Part shown: positions 25,701 to 32,570 of the stretch, one piece after another
Layout of the letters: every line of letters starts with the position of its first letter
Numbering within the stretch: the first letter of the stretch is position 1
Source: Crossaster papposus
Taxonomy: Eukaryota; Echinodermata; Asteroidea; Velatida; Solasteridae
DNA length: 64,000 nucleotides
Assembly: GCA_037893245.1 (NCBI GenBank)
Contig: JBAIAA010000412.1
Span: forward strand, 2,108,001 to 2,172,000
Direction of reading: 5' to 3'
Translations under genes and position numbers: made by a program
Notes under the pieces: generated by a model
What the model saw: only the letters and a program-made list of their open reading frames with translations
Told to the model about the DNA's origin: nothing
The model's database searches: none

Positions 25701-26415
25701 CTGAAGCGTGTTCAGGCTGATAGTGCCGGGAAGCACACCCACGCATTTCCGGCCTTGCGCGCTGCTCACTTACATTTCCGAACTTGAACTTGGCGTGTTT
25801 ATGCGTCATCCGTTTTGAATCTGGGGAAATATTTGCGTTTATATACGTCATCCGGCGCGAACTGGTTAAGTAAAAACCATTTGCATTTTTCTATAGAACA
25901 TGTACAAAACTTGAGACTTCAAAGGCCTTTTTCTCAACAATTTACTTTTGTGACAAGTTGATAAATGCGTACTTTAAACAGCCATAACTTGATAACGAAA
26001 TGTCGAAGTAAGCACAAAATGCCACATCACAAGTGACATTACCATGTGCACAAAACCGTTGGAAGTCACTTTGTGGTGCAGAAGAACTATCATTTTAATA
26101 TTTACGTCACTTTGTTGTGCACCTACAAATTTGTAATGATATTTTGTTACTTGACAGATTCATACTTCAAAGATAACCCAACGTTTTCGATGCTGAATGA
26201 GTCAGAAGATGAACTCATTTATGGGTAAATATTCTCGATTTATGTAGTACATGTAGTTCAGTCGCCCATTTTTTATGAAATATTTGGGATTTTTATTTTT
26301 TATGATTTTTTTTTTTTTTTACGATTTTGAACGTTTCAGCTCCGACAGTGACGACAATGAGGCAACAAGACCACTCCAAACTGGCACCGCATATCAGGAA
26401 AGCGAAGATGAGTAG
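862..26415 (+). CDS. TMEM181: TMEM181 orthologue, complete 16-exon gene
   Basis: Multipass membrane protein of the TMEM181 (GPR178) family, related to Wntless-type proteins; the human protein is known as a host factor for cytolethal distending toxin. Exons read: 862-998, 12845-12948, 14067-14116, 14892-14976, 15394-15515, 16771-16890, 17429-17509, 17972-18071, 18484-18611, 22779-22928, 23648-23750, 24329-24380, 24642-24724, 25291-25380, 26158-26224, 26340-26415. All junctions keep frame, giving 515 codons and a TAG at 26413. Recognised family stretches include MRLYTLTKRHFVLVF, FAHSLRKFSMRDW, IEQKWLSVLLP, LLLFWLCAYHGIR and KDNPTFSMLNESEDE, at the positions expected from my memory of the human protein. 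Layout: one N-terminal membrane segment, a luminal domain, then a bundle of about seven membrane segments and an acidic tail. Intron 1 holds a young LTR element; intron 13 is AT-AC. Identity is very secure; the exact N-terminus is less so. Confidence 0.93.
1023..1387 (+). mobile_element. MITE family A, full copy A1
   Basis: About 365 bp, bounded by TTAA on both sides. Terminal inverted repeats follow AAAGGTAGGATACACCATT in the best copies. The interior contains the recurrent motif around TTTTCAACC.GCGTCGGGCAG and GGATATCTAGCGCAATC, seen in about ten copies in this window. Non-autonomous: no transposase. Confidence 0.8.
2189..2582 (+). mobile_element. TIR element with tRNA-like core (family I)
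   Basis: Ends are about 55-bp inverted repeats starting CGCGAATTTTTTTTCCC and containing AAACAGGTTTGCACAATTTC. The interior at about 2350-2430 holds a tRNA-like segment with a B box (GGTTCGAATCC) and an A-box-like TAGTGTAGTGG. It lacks a proper acceptor stem, so it is not a working tRNA gene. Related sequence recurs at 2588-3265 and 41.44-41.70 kb. Confidence 0.6.
2646..2918. mobile_element. hAT-like foldback MITE with 8-bp target duplication
   Basis: A 273-bp palindromic element with ends CACTGACCTC and GAGGTCAGTG, flanked on both sides by CTCTAGAC (2638-2645 and 2919-2926). Arms match through most of their length, including GAAGTGCAACATGGCG and its complement. A related locus at 41474-41500 lacks the insertion and shows only one copy of the target. 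Confidence 0.82.
3047..3178. mobile_element. Foldback element, family D, copy 1
   Basis: A palindromic insertion starting GATTTCACGAAACGCTAGG and ending in GGTGAAATCGGCC, with internal inverted TTAGGATGAGTAACTC blocks. A longer relative sits at about 55676-56336. Confidence 0.6.
3540..4561. other. Intron 1 stretch with hairpin-derived repeat
   Basis: Contains a diverged relative of the 10.5-kb hairpin (GGAATGCTCCATGGATCACC at about 3629) followed by TTTGTTTTATAACACC. The remainder is unannotated intron sequence with no supportable gene. Confidence 0.45.
4562..4811 (-). repeat. LTR (3' LTR in element orientation)
   Basis: 250-bp repeat from TGTAACGG to CCGTTATA, identical by eye to 8955-9204. 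The two ends form a short inverted repeat, as usual for LTRs. Confidence 0.93.
4812..4823 (-). other. Polypurine tract of the LTR element
   Basis: On the minus strand the sequence reads AGAGGGGGGGAG immediately before the 3' LTR, the standard plus-strand primer position in LTR retrotransposons. Confidence 0.75.
5408..8725 (-). CDS. Gag-pol-type polyprotein remnant of the LTR element
   Basis: A 1105-codon open frame. Rough residue positions: gag-like helical region 100-270, zinc knuckle (CFRCRQLGHRIADC) 335-348, protease with DTGS at 420-423, PHD-finger-like cysteine/histidine cluster 644-692, integrase HHCC region 779-820 and catalytic core from about 845. The basic C-terminus fits an integrase tail. 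This is a fossil part of the element, not a host gene; codon content has not visibly decayed, in keeping with a recent insertion. Confidence 0.9.
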   Translation of the reverse strand: MADKAIYLRRFTGEYIVKLCQLNHIDVNEIKTKQERIQCLCELPHMTEPEPETERKPVPQQDVGELLEKLEALRKGETEALCQTLLKAMTEATKASVPSIRVGPELPDFHKLSNDDDITCYLATFERMATAQKKPKIDWPRLLEPYLTGKAQKAFHALTEDDKKDYSKIVAIILRHYQLTPEAYRLKFKTASKKPDETFEEFATRLSLYFKRWLKPSDASDTSDDVKRMMGLLVIDQFLTSLQSEHLRTKLRERKLSTVQAVARQADEYVLNRKMEETHVHAFKRPPYQPSKPTEDRTNSYAKPDGGPAGTGRFPPNNSAHTPPPKRPGTFETVCFRCRQLGHRIADCPYPPTQRQDTRPVKQGPDTRPFKQPGMTSQTFTGATVNLVMSQTSCDDPEPTDTGPYIVVRVNGHNAKALLDTGSTISLIEQATCESLGLSVTPETKTRSLTTVNGTKFRTTGLVETTMEIAGTSFVVHLHQTNTLPTPLLLGKDFATQAKLAIDFSENSYWIGIHTNGPRIKWPLLGLPEMSRDPLEVNHEIFTDDPHLEGESCPLADPVFSTDDNCLLENLLSNFPEVLTTDVVPDALSRAHDDTIIGPVWEDLSEELSNEVDENVEKQPVMPPVPVAANHVGQVDGEQGGEKCAAPVCRKPDMDLVDWIQCDSCQGWFHLKCVNISSRRAETMPVYTCTKCKKSRWQTRKNLKWQAAGTTEADNQSLPFPSRQQLVECQGQDPALLQLKTDKPDVYRVRGEVLYHFTGTKWKLVVPKTLRREVLCACHNRPTAGHLGRAKTLDRLDSLSLWWIGISKDVRDFVRACGTCRQMKPVFRKPPGLMLSSHSQQPWEVVGVDLMGPFPRSYGGHEYLLVAVDHFSKWVEVFPMRKATGKAVASLMVRQLFCRFGAPKKLLSDNGSQFICRAMAAVCVFISPYHPQTNWVERVNRNIKGMMRSYLTDDHRLWDIHVAEFAFALNSVVHSTIGVAPCVVMLGRQLQSPLHNKWHLTGPSEKQDAETVREEVLQNMQKAYQKRKHHYDKRRRSARHQVGDQVMLRTHPQSSAEKHFAAKLAPRWSGPFTVLEQLNPVNYKLAPVSSPGKEVISHIDQLKPC
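8955..9204 (-). repeat. LTR (5' LTR in element orientation)
   Basis: 250-bp repeat identical by eye to 4562-4811. Minus-strand sequence beyond its inner edge (CTGGCGTAGTCGGCAGG) is the expected primer-binding-site position; I do not assign the tRNA. Confidence 0.93.
9224..9438 (+). mobile_element. MITE family B, copy B1
   Basis: TTAACCAGTTTGCGCC to GGCGCGAACTGGTTAA, about 215 bp. It shares its right-hand TTAA (9435-9438) with the adjoining family A copy. Confidence 0.85.
9435..9779 (-). mobile_element. MITE family A, copy A2
   Basis: Reverse-oriented full copy, TTAA-bounded, starting AAAGGTAGTATACACCATTT and ending GGTGTATACTACATTTAA. It abuts B1 through a single shared TTAA. Confidence 0.83.
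9780..10499. other. Intron 1 stretch without recognised genes
   Basis: Contains a small inverted repeat (AGTTCATTTCCCTTGGAATG region at about 9830-9880) and otherwise AT-rich unique-looking sequence. No coding signal seen. Confidence 0.4.
10505..10620. repeat. Near-perfect long hairpin
   Basis: Two arms of about 50 bp (GGTATAGTAAAACTAGCCTC inward to CCATGGAGCATTCTATTTTC, then the complement) around a short GC-rich loop. The right arm reappears, diverged, at about 3629. Such near-perfect arms suggest a recent foldback insertion. Confidence 0.8.
10649..11010. mobile_element. MITE with TTATAACACC ends
   Basis: Inverted ends TTATAACACC...CTCACTCACAGATTCTG at 10657-10679 and the complement at 10977-11004. 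The interior has no coding potential. The same TTTGTTTTATAACACC end occurs at about 3700 and 3820. Confidence 0.6.
11011..12844. other. End of TMEM181 intron 1
   Basis: Mostly unassigned. At about 12140-12270 lies a foldback fragment with the core GTGGCTGCAGCCGCTACCAT, which recurs at about 34.91 kb and more loosely at 33.87 kb. No exon could be supported. Confidence 0.4.
12845..17509 (+). CDS. TMEM181: TMEM181 exons 2-7: first membrane segment and luminal domain
   Basis: Exon 2 (12845-12948) encodes the first membrane segment, about residues 60-80. Exons 3-6 (14067-14116, 14892-14976, 15394-15515, 16771-16890) encode the luminal domain, with N-glycosylation sequons NRS, NVS and NHT and the family-like run FNHTRTLSCKK. 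Exon 7 (17429-17509) gives FRSYNPAF and starts the second membrane segment (IWFRFVFLVLAFIIT). Junction phases in order are 1, 0, 1, 0, 0, 0. Spans between the listed exons are introns. Confidence 0.92.
13060..13312. repeat. Foldback element in TMEM181 intron 2
   Basis: Outer arms GAAGAATCTTTCTAGAAG and the complement CTTCTAGAAAGATTCTCC, continuing imperfectly over about 45 bp. The interior is unassigned. Confidence 0.5.
13385..13745. repeat. Diverged minisatellite, GTGATGGATTCAGGATAC units
   Basis: Irregular direct and inverted copies of a roughly 20-bp core (TGTGATGGATTCAGGATAC) spaced about 45-65 bp apart, including one inverted block at about 13590. All of it lies in intron 2. Confidence 0.6.
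15650..15860. repeat. Repeat with GGATAAGGCGCA motif
   Basis: Four copies of a GATAAG(A/G)CGC core lie in alternating spacing between a start like CCGTAATTTTCTGCGGATAA and a decayed end. It resembles a common marine-invertebrate repeat, but the family is not assigned. Confidence 0.4.
16224..16649. mobile_element. MITE family E, copy 1
   Basis: Inverted ends TATGTGACCTGGCACCAC and the complement, flanked by TA on both sides, as for Tc1/mariner-type targets. About 426 bp with no coding capacity. Confidence 0.78.
17972..26415 (+). CDS. TMEM181: TMEM181 exons 8-16: membrane bundle and acidic tail
   Basis: Exons 8-14 encode the conserved multipass bundle. Hydrophobic runs are visible in LSVLLPFLLLY, FLSALLLFWLCAY, LVLVGILWVAAMVLACW, AIFFLVVGGLYLLYLVFLII, FMTVLMLFVVAVC and FLAFYSLLNCYLFAMAFVY. 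Exons 15-16 give the soluble acidic C-terminus (SEDELIYGSDSDDNEATR to ESEDE-stop). Exon 13 ends AAT T and exon 14 begins CA GCT GAA, which restores NSAEFL only if intron 13 is AT-AC. Short introns here carry MITEs and tandem repeats. Confidence 0.95.
18248..18432 (+). repeat. 17-bp tandem repeat in TMEM181 intron 8
   Basis: Nearly perfect units of TATGTGAAGGGTTCTGA, about eleven copies, between exons 8 and 9. The homogeneity points to recent expansion. Open frames across it are repeat artefacts. Confidence 0.95.
19056..19261 (+). mobile_element. MITE family B, copy B2
   Basis: TTAA-bounded, ends ACCAGTTCGCGCCGG and complement, about 206 bp, in TMEM181 intron 9. Confidence 0.88.
19739..19775 (+). 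repeat. Poly-C tract
   Basis: A run of about 36 cytosines, the longest of several C or G runs in the window. Assembly length here is unreliable. Confidence 0.9.
19993..20190 (-). mobile_element. MITE family A, truncated copy A3
   Basis: Reverse copy beginning at TTAA with AAAGGTAGCTGGATACACC; the distal half is lost or too diverged to follow. Confidence 0.65.
20605..21078. mobile_element. Foldback family C, copy C1, with B3 inside
   Basis: Starts GGGGCCAATTTCATAGAGCT and ends AACTCTATGAAATTGGCC. The interior is rich in TTGCTTAGCA-type motifs. Family B copy B3 is inserted at its TTAA. Confidence 0.75.
20627..20870 (-). mobile_element. MITE family B, copy B3 nested in C1
   Basis: TTAACCAGTTCGCGCC to GGCGCGAACTGGTTAA. 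It splits the C1 motif GCTGC-TTAA-GCA, so C1 is older. Confidence 0.88.
21376..21460. repeat. Short inverted repeat GTCTGGTTCCCTGACC
   Basis: A 16-bp arm and its exact complement (GGTCAGGGAACCAGAC) about 50 bp apart in intron 9. Possibly the remnant of a small foldback element. Confidence 0.55.
22324..22568 (-). mobile_element. MITE family B, copy B4
   Basis: TTAA-bounded copy, slightly diverged at the left terminus (CGCCGCG), lying about 210 bp before TMEM181 exon 10. Confidence 0.85.
22938..23166. mobile_element. Foldback family C, copy C2, next to a donor site
   Basis: Starts GGGGCCATTTTCATAAAAC and ends GTTTTATGAAATTGGCCCC, only about 9 nt after the exon 10 donor (GT at 22929). Confidence 0.75.
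23235..23478 (+). mobile_element. MITE family A, partial copy A4
   Basis: Right-hand portion of family A ending GGTGTATCCTACCTTTTAA. The left terminus is missing. Confidence 0.7.
23700..24300 (+). repeat. Four tandem copies of a TMEM181 exon end with donor
   Basis: The exon 11 end (AACTCAAGTCTCTCCCCTAC) and its donor at 23751 recur, decayed, before GT at 23900, 24049 and 24194, a period of 149, 149 and 145 bp. Each unit also carries TTACTTGACCTTCA and a GGTTCGAATCCAC box. Only the first donor extends an open TMEM181 frame. Confidence 0.8.
24725..25290 (+). other. U12-type AT-AC intron of TMEM181
   Basis: The 5' end reads ATATCCTTT directly after the exon, and the 3' end is AC at 25289-25290, preceded by TTTCCTTGAC at 25271-25280, a near-perfect U12 branch-site consensus about 11 nt from the junction. 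No GT-AG choice restores the family sequence YKNSAEFLAFY, whereas AT-AC does so exactly. A family E MITE lies inside the intron (24831-25247), ending 23 nt before the branch motif. Confidence 0.93.
24831..25247. mobile_element. MITE family E, copy 2, inside the AT-AC intron
   Basis: Inverted ends TATGTGACCCACC and GGTGGTGGGTCACATA, about 417 bp, TA-flanked. Confidence 0.75.
25628..25869 (-). mobile_element. MITE family B, copy B5
   Basis: TTAA-bounded full copy in TMEM181 intron 14, with both 16-bp ends intact. Confidence 0.88.
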
Positions 26416-26532
26416 TTGCCGTGGAAGTGACCTGTGACCTTTGACCTATGGGTGCTTCCAAGGGTGAGATACTGTAGTTCAGTACACTGGTGTGGCTGTG
26501 AACCAGTGTCTGACCATTTGACAGAACAGGAC

Positions 26533-26538
26533 AATAAA
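26533..26538 (+). promoter_or_regulatory. Candidate poly(A) signal of TMEM181
   Basis: AATAAA lies 118 bp after the stop codon. The 3' UTR could be longer, because the following kilobases are AT-rich and hold other possible signals. Confidence 0.4.
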
Positions 26539-26740
26539 AAAGCTGGTACCCTGCACTGTAAAAAGCATTGTATTAGAAGGAAGTTTTAAAAACAGTGACG
26601 CAGTCAATCAATTGAAAAAAAAAAAATTATATTGGTGTCTGCCCATTCATTACAGCTAAACTTGAGTACGCCACCTTTTTCTGTTGCATTGTTTAAAATT
26701 AAAAAAAGAGAATGTACGTGTATTGCTTGTGTAGGTACAG

Positions 26741-27040
26741 TTAACCAGTTCGCGCCGGAGGACATATATACACGCAAAGTTTTCCCCAGATTCAAAACGG
26801 ATGACGCATAAACACGTCACTAGCAAGGCCTACATTGTCTGTCAGCAGCGAGCAAGGCCGAAAATGTCTGTCAGCAGCAAGCAAGGCTGGAAATGTCTGT
26901 CAGCAGCGAGCAAGGCCGTATATGCGTAGGTTTGCTTCCCGGTACCATCAGCCTGAACCCGCCTCAGATTGAGTTTTGTTACAAATAATCCTGCGTCTCG
27001 GCTCAGTGATGTGAAAATAATTGCGGCGCGAACTGGTTAA
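26741..27040 (+). mobile_element. MITE family B, longest copy B6
   Basis: A 300-bp copy with TTAA ends. The internal motif AGCAAGGC...AAATGTCTGTCAGCAGC is repeated in tandem, explaining the extra length. About 30 bp before it recurs, diverged, just after it (TGTATTGCTTGCGTAGGTAC), an unexplained flanking repeat. Confidence 0.85.
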
Positions 27041-29390
27041 AATAAGGAAAAAGGAACGTACATGTATTGCTTGCGTAGGTACAGTTAAAGGTAGAGTTGA
27101 CCATAAATTGTTCGAGTTCTTTTTTCTAAATTGCGCCCGGACCTATGAATAATAGCAACTCTGCATGCGTGCGTGTCGCGTCAACACTTGCGCTCAAATC
27201 ACGGATTATAAACCAACTACTGATGGTAATTTCCAAAAATGAATCTCCAGACACATCTTTGGAAAATACGTTCTCCTATTGTTTTTCTTCAAAATGACAG
27301 CATGCAAGAAGGAAAAATTTCGCATGGAGCATACAGTGTCATTAATAAGCAAGCTTTTCAACAATAATTTGGTCTGTTACTTTTGGGGATGGCTGTAAAT
27401 GTATGCTTACCTTTAAACTTTGGTAACAATTAAACAAAATACGGTAGTGGGATTTTCTCATAATCAAAAAGTTATGTATATGTATTGTAACATCTGCATA
27501 ATGTTCACGGTCTTTCTTTGTCGACAAAATAAGTCATTGCTCTCATATAGGTTGGTTTAGTTTAGAACTAGTTTAGAATTTATTAATAGGTTGTGTGTTT
27601 TGTGCTCATAATTTGTTTGTAGTAAAATTATACCTATTCAAATTATTTTTCTTGCAATGACAACTATACAGACTTGATTTTAACTATGTGCAATACTAGC
27701 TTTCTACTAAACCCTTGCTGTCATGGATCAGCCAATCAGCACCAAGGATTCCATTGAAATATGTAGCATTTGTGCTTTTGCAATTTGTAATGAACAGGGC
27801 TAAATAAATTGTGTAACAGAAATAGGGGTATTTTTTCCCAAGGCATTTTTGGGTTTTTGCACCAAGTACAATGGCAGTAGTTTGTTTTGTTTCTGTCTAC
27901 ATTAATTATTCAATTCCACAGAAGAAAAAAAAGACCAAATACAGTTAAAAGTGACACAAAAAATTAATTTTTGGTTTTTTTAATTCAGTTTGTTTATTTT
28001 AATTTGTCAATTCTTGTGACAATTCTTTACATTGTTTGTAATATGAAAGCAGTGAGCCCTCTTGTGACTGATTAAAAATCTGTCAACCAAATTGGAATTT
28101 TGTAGATTATTTTGGGGGAGCCCTCTGTTGTTAATGTTCGTATTTATTTATATTTATATGATGTGTACAATGAGCAAATTGCATTGGCATTAACTTTGAT
28201 AGTCTCACAATTCTTTGGCTTAGAAGGGCCTTATAAAATAAGGTTCTTGGTAGTCCAATTTTGGTAAAAGTTTGTTTTAAAAAACTCATTACAGGCAAGG
28301 AAATGTTTTTAGATTTCGAGTTTGTGGTATATACCGGTACAGTTAACAAATTAACGGGGATTATACCTTGATAACTTCAGATATTGTTTTGATTTCAAAT
28401 TGGTCACCCAATGTTTACCACTAGACATTGCAGTTTTCAAGTGGGTAGGCATACACCGAGTTACAGGGACACTTTCTTCTGTTTGAACAAATTAATCTGA
28501 CCAAATTGTGGGGTAATTTTGTGTCCCCATAACATTTTAGGTCTCCAGTAAAGGGTTCTAGAGGTAAAATCGGGTTAGGGTATAATGAAAGAAAATGGAG
28601 CAGACAAATTAGGGTGATGTTGACAAATTTGGTCAAATGAATTTTCAGAGTTTGAGTGTAGAGAGATTTTTCTTAAGCACACGAACCCTATGGAATGTCC
28701 CCATAACGTCATGTACTTAAAAAAAAAACGGTGTACTTTTACTTGTAAAAAGCTGACATACGATTGGTTTTTGACCAAAAGCAGTTAAATGTGCAGTTTC
28801 AGCCCTGTCAGATAACATATAAGAAGACTTGGAAAGATCATATCTCTTAGAACGCCGATGTTTGAAGTACGTAAATCAACCTGAAATTTGTGATTGATTT
28901 TTTTCGTTATCTTTGGAATTATTATCCAACATATCTTGATATAATTATAGTCCTGTCAAGAAAAATATATTTCAGTGTAGGTTCATTTCGATATCATTTT
29001 CTTGTTTTGATTCATAGGTTGCAATAACACCTCCCACTGATGCAATAATGTATTATAGTATATGACTGCGCAAAAGAAAACAGCGTAGAGAGTTAATTTT
29101 ACTTTGTAATGAGACTAAATTGGTAGTGGACTTTTTACCTAAATCAGATTTCATTAATCCGCTAAGCACAGACAGTTGTTTATTGAAGAGTTGGTGTGCA
29201 TAGAATATATATGCAGTCAGGGCACCATACTCGAAATTACATGTATATGTATGTATAAGATTTTGGCTGCCTGCCTCTTTCAGTTTCAGCTTAGCAGTTT
29301 GCTGGAAACTTTCTGCCACTTTTGACATGACATATTATAATGTGGTATTTATGTTGTTCTGGGACTCGAAGAGTTTTACAAATATTACCC
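27041..29390. other. AT-rich 3' flank of TMEM181
   Basis: No gene, tRNA or clear element end recognised. Possible late poly(A) signals occur, so part of this could be an extended 3' UTR. Confidence 0.4.
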
Positions 29391-29399
29391 TCGTTATCA

Positions 29400-30010
29400 T
29401 CAGGCCACGAGAAGGGGTTTGTGCAGCAGCTCGAGATCGGTGCACTCTTGTGGCTACCCCGGGACAGGTACGGACCGTACCCATTTATACTCCTGGGTGG
29501 AGAGAGAGGCAATTGACCATTTGCGTGTAAAATTTGAATAGTATCTGGTACACTGACTTGTTCACACAGCTTGGCACAGTTTAACTTTAAATTCTCCAGA
29601 CCAAAGACACGGTTGCTATATCACGTGATTCGGGGCAAGCTCTTGCATAGTTACGTAAGAGACGCTCAGCACCAATACATTGTCAACAATAGTTGAGAAT
29701 GGCACAAAGACACCACACCAGACCATTCCAGAGCTGGGGGTTGTTAGCGTAAATCTTGACCCGAATCACGTGATATAGCAACAGTGTCTTTGGTCTGGAG
29801 AATTTAAAGCTGTGCCAAGCTGTGTTGGCAAGTTAGTGTACCAGATGTTATTCAAATTTAACTCGGGGTCACGCGCAATAGGCTTATTGTGATAGGGTGT
29901 CTTGCACATGAACACAAGCACCGTGTTTTCCATCGGGGTTTGAGCCCACTTCCATGCTACATAAGTTGACCACCATGACTATTAGACCACAGCGCTGCAT
30001 GCTCTGCGCA
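29400..30010 (-). mobile_element. tRNA-derived SINE-like repeat split by a foldback element
   Basis: Flanking parts (CCATTTATACTCCTGGGTGG and later GTGTCTTGCACATGAACAC, then a minus-strand B box GGGCTCAAACCCC) match the order of the repeat at 54.07-54.22 kb. The middle is occupied by the element at 29530-29860. Confidence 0.5.
29530..29860. mobile_element. Foldback MITE with about 105-bp arms
   Basis: Arms run from AAATTTGAATAGTATCTGGT inward through CTTTAAATTCTCCAGACC to TATATCACGTGATTCGGG, with a matching complement. The loop is about 120 bp. No coding potential. Confidence 0.78.
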
Positions 30011-31320
30011 CCATGAAGTCGCTTTAAACTACAATTCCTAACAAAATGTGTGTTTTGCAGAACTAATCAGAGAACTAAAAACTACTCAAAACACATAGGC
30101 CCCTACATGTATATTTTTTACTGTATTCAGCAAATTTGTATAATTTGTAGCAGTGGTTAATTTACAAGCCTCACAGTCAATTTTTCGTTTGGGACACAGG
30201 TTATGAGATAATTTTTTCCTTTTTAAAATAGATTTTTTGCTGCACTACAGTATGATTGTGATTTTTGTTTCAAGTCAAAGGTTCTTGTACAGAATGGAGT
30301 ACATGGTGCATTTATGTAAAGATGCGGCATTGAAAGGCAAAACGTACATCTTTTGTTTTTGTTAAGCACAGAAATTTTCATCTCGGAATATAAATACCAG
30401 ACATAGATAAATATTTATATGTGTGACAAAGTGATCACACGCGTTGACTATAATTGTCCATATTATTGGGTTGACTTTTTTTGTTTCATTTGCAAAAAAA
30501 ATTTTGTTATCCAACTGAAATTACGACATCAAAAGGAAAGAATATTTGTTTGGTAGTTTACCTTTTTTTTGTTTTCTGAAATTAATTTATAATTAACATA
30601 AGACTTTTCGTAATTTTCCAAATTATTGTTCGTTTTCAGGGTTTATTGATCGATTATAGACTATTAAAGAAGACATTTTGACCTGTGACATTCTGAAAAT
30701 TACTTGTAAATATGACATTACAGTACTTCCGACTATGACATATTGATATTCACGTGTATATACAAGTGATGGTATTCAAATGTACTAAATAATTATTTGT
30801 ATAATTTTGGAAATTATTTAATTAAATTAAAACAGTAATTTTAGTTTTACTTGTGTAGATACTAATCTTGGTTGGCATTTGGAAAGAAAAGTAAGGTGTT
30901 TCTGTTAATATTTTAGTTCGATTCATAGGTAATTGGTAACGCTAACTTGGAGGTTTAAGTTATTGGTTTATCGTTTGTACTAAATTAGTTTAATAACAAA
31001 AAATAGTATCGAGTTTAAACAGATATTGTCTCCTGTCCTGTGTATATGTCTGTCTGTTTTTCCTGCAGTTTTTTATGACAACTATTCTCGTCAGAAATCG
31101 TCAAACTCATCTGATGAAAAGCCAGACCAATAATACATTGCAATTGTCTTTTAAAAAGGCGCCAATCGGTATTGGCTTGAACTGAAATGTACTTCACAGG
31201 CCGCCATTAAAAAAAAATGCCACGCGTCAAAAATGGCTGACTACGGATTGACCAATAGGAAAGCCCCAAGCACCAAACCTGCGGCGCGTACGCATCTATG
31301 ACGCGCGGTCCTTGAAAGCG
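30011..31320. other. Intergenic AT-rich stretch
   Basis: Nothing recognised beyond low-complexity A/T runs. Confidence 0.4.
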
Positions 31321-31606
31321 ATGTGGTTAGATCAATCACATCGATCTGTTTTCGATGAAAAACTTTGTCGCATTGGTATAAATCATAGATATTGAATAAA
31401 TTGTATAAATAGAACACATGAATAGCGGGGTCGATGCTAGGGAACAAGGGCACGGGTTTGGCAGTGAATTTGAAACAAAAGGGTGCAAACATTCTTCATC
31501 GACAAGGTGAAGTCGATTATTTTCTTTCTTTTTAGGTCTGCAACAGGTGCTTGTCCCACAACTACAAATGTCTACTTCTGTGTTTTTTTTCTTCTCTTTC
31601 TGTCCT
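31321..31606 (+). repeat. Direct repeat M, copy 1
   Basis: About 290 bp, from ATGTGGTTAGATCAATC to a T-rich tail, closely matching 32262-32553. A K repeat lies between the two copies. Confidence 0.85.
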
Positions 31607-31617
31607 TCCCGACATTT

Positions 31618-32260
31618 TTCGGTAATAGGGAGACATTAGGGAGACTTTGAGGTGTTCTCCCTATTTGTTTAGCTACTAGAAGGAGACCAAATTTTACAAT
31701 TGTTATCAGTTGTATTTTTAAAGCAGGGTTCAATACGTACAAATACCAAATGTCGTAAAAAAAAGCACTAGGAAAAAACAGGTTAGATTACAGTAAAGAT
31801 TTTTTTAAAAAATTGCATGTCTCTATGAGAAAGTCTCCCTATTTACCCATTTCCGGGTATTATTATTATTTTATTTTGTATTATTATTATCCTGGACTAA
31901 TCCAGCTGAGCCGGCCCGTACCTGCACAGACTCCCAATATAATTGTCACCAAATTGTCTACAATGGTTACGTTTTAAATCGCAAATCAATAACTGCCTGT
32001 GTGAGAACGTTGTTTTCGTCCTTCAGATAGAAGTAGCCGTTTTGTGCATTTGATTTTTTTTTACATCGAACAATCAACGATCGATAATAACACATCTGGC
32101 TATCGGCGACAAAACACTGGTATATCTTTTGAACTTATTAATTATATATTGATACTGTTTTCACATAGATCATGCTTTGAACATCTAAAATTATCAAGAT
32201 GCCAAAAGAAATCAACGCTGTTTTGGTAAAACGGACAAAATGGTAAATAACTAAACAATA
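31618..32260 (+). repeat. Dispersed repeat K, copy 1
   Basis: About 640 bp from TTCGGTAATAGGGAG to CTAAACAATA, closely matching 35035-35683. Contains an ATT microsatellite and a 61-codon open frame that is also open, with a few substitutions, in copy 2. Confidence 0.85.
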
Positions 32261-32261
32261 A

Positions 32262-32553
32262 ATGTGGTTAGATCAATCGCATCGATCTGTTTTCGATGAA
32301 AAACCTGTGGTCGCATTGGTATAAATCGTAGATATCGAATAAAAGGTGTAAATAGAACACATGAATAGCGGGGTCGATGCTAGGGAACAAGGGCACGGGT
32401 TTGGCAGTGAATTTGAAACAAAAGGGTGCAAACATTCTTCATCGACAAGGTGAAGTCGATTTTTTCTTTCTTTTTAGGTCTGCAACAGGTGTTTGTCCCA
32501 CAACTAAAAAATGTCTACTTCTGGGTTTTTTTTTCTTCTCTTTCTTTTCTTCC
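32262..32553 (+). repeat. Direct repeat M, copy 2
   Basis: Matches 31321-31606 with scattered substitutions and small indels. It starts directly at the right end of K copy 1. Confidence 0.85.
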
Positions 32554-32570
32554 CTACCTGTTTATATTTA

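Noticed and set aside
31321-32553. M repeats as LTRs of a small retroelement around K
   Set aside because: K occurs without M at 35.0 kb, and no primer-binding site, polypurine tract or coding remnant is seen.
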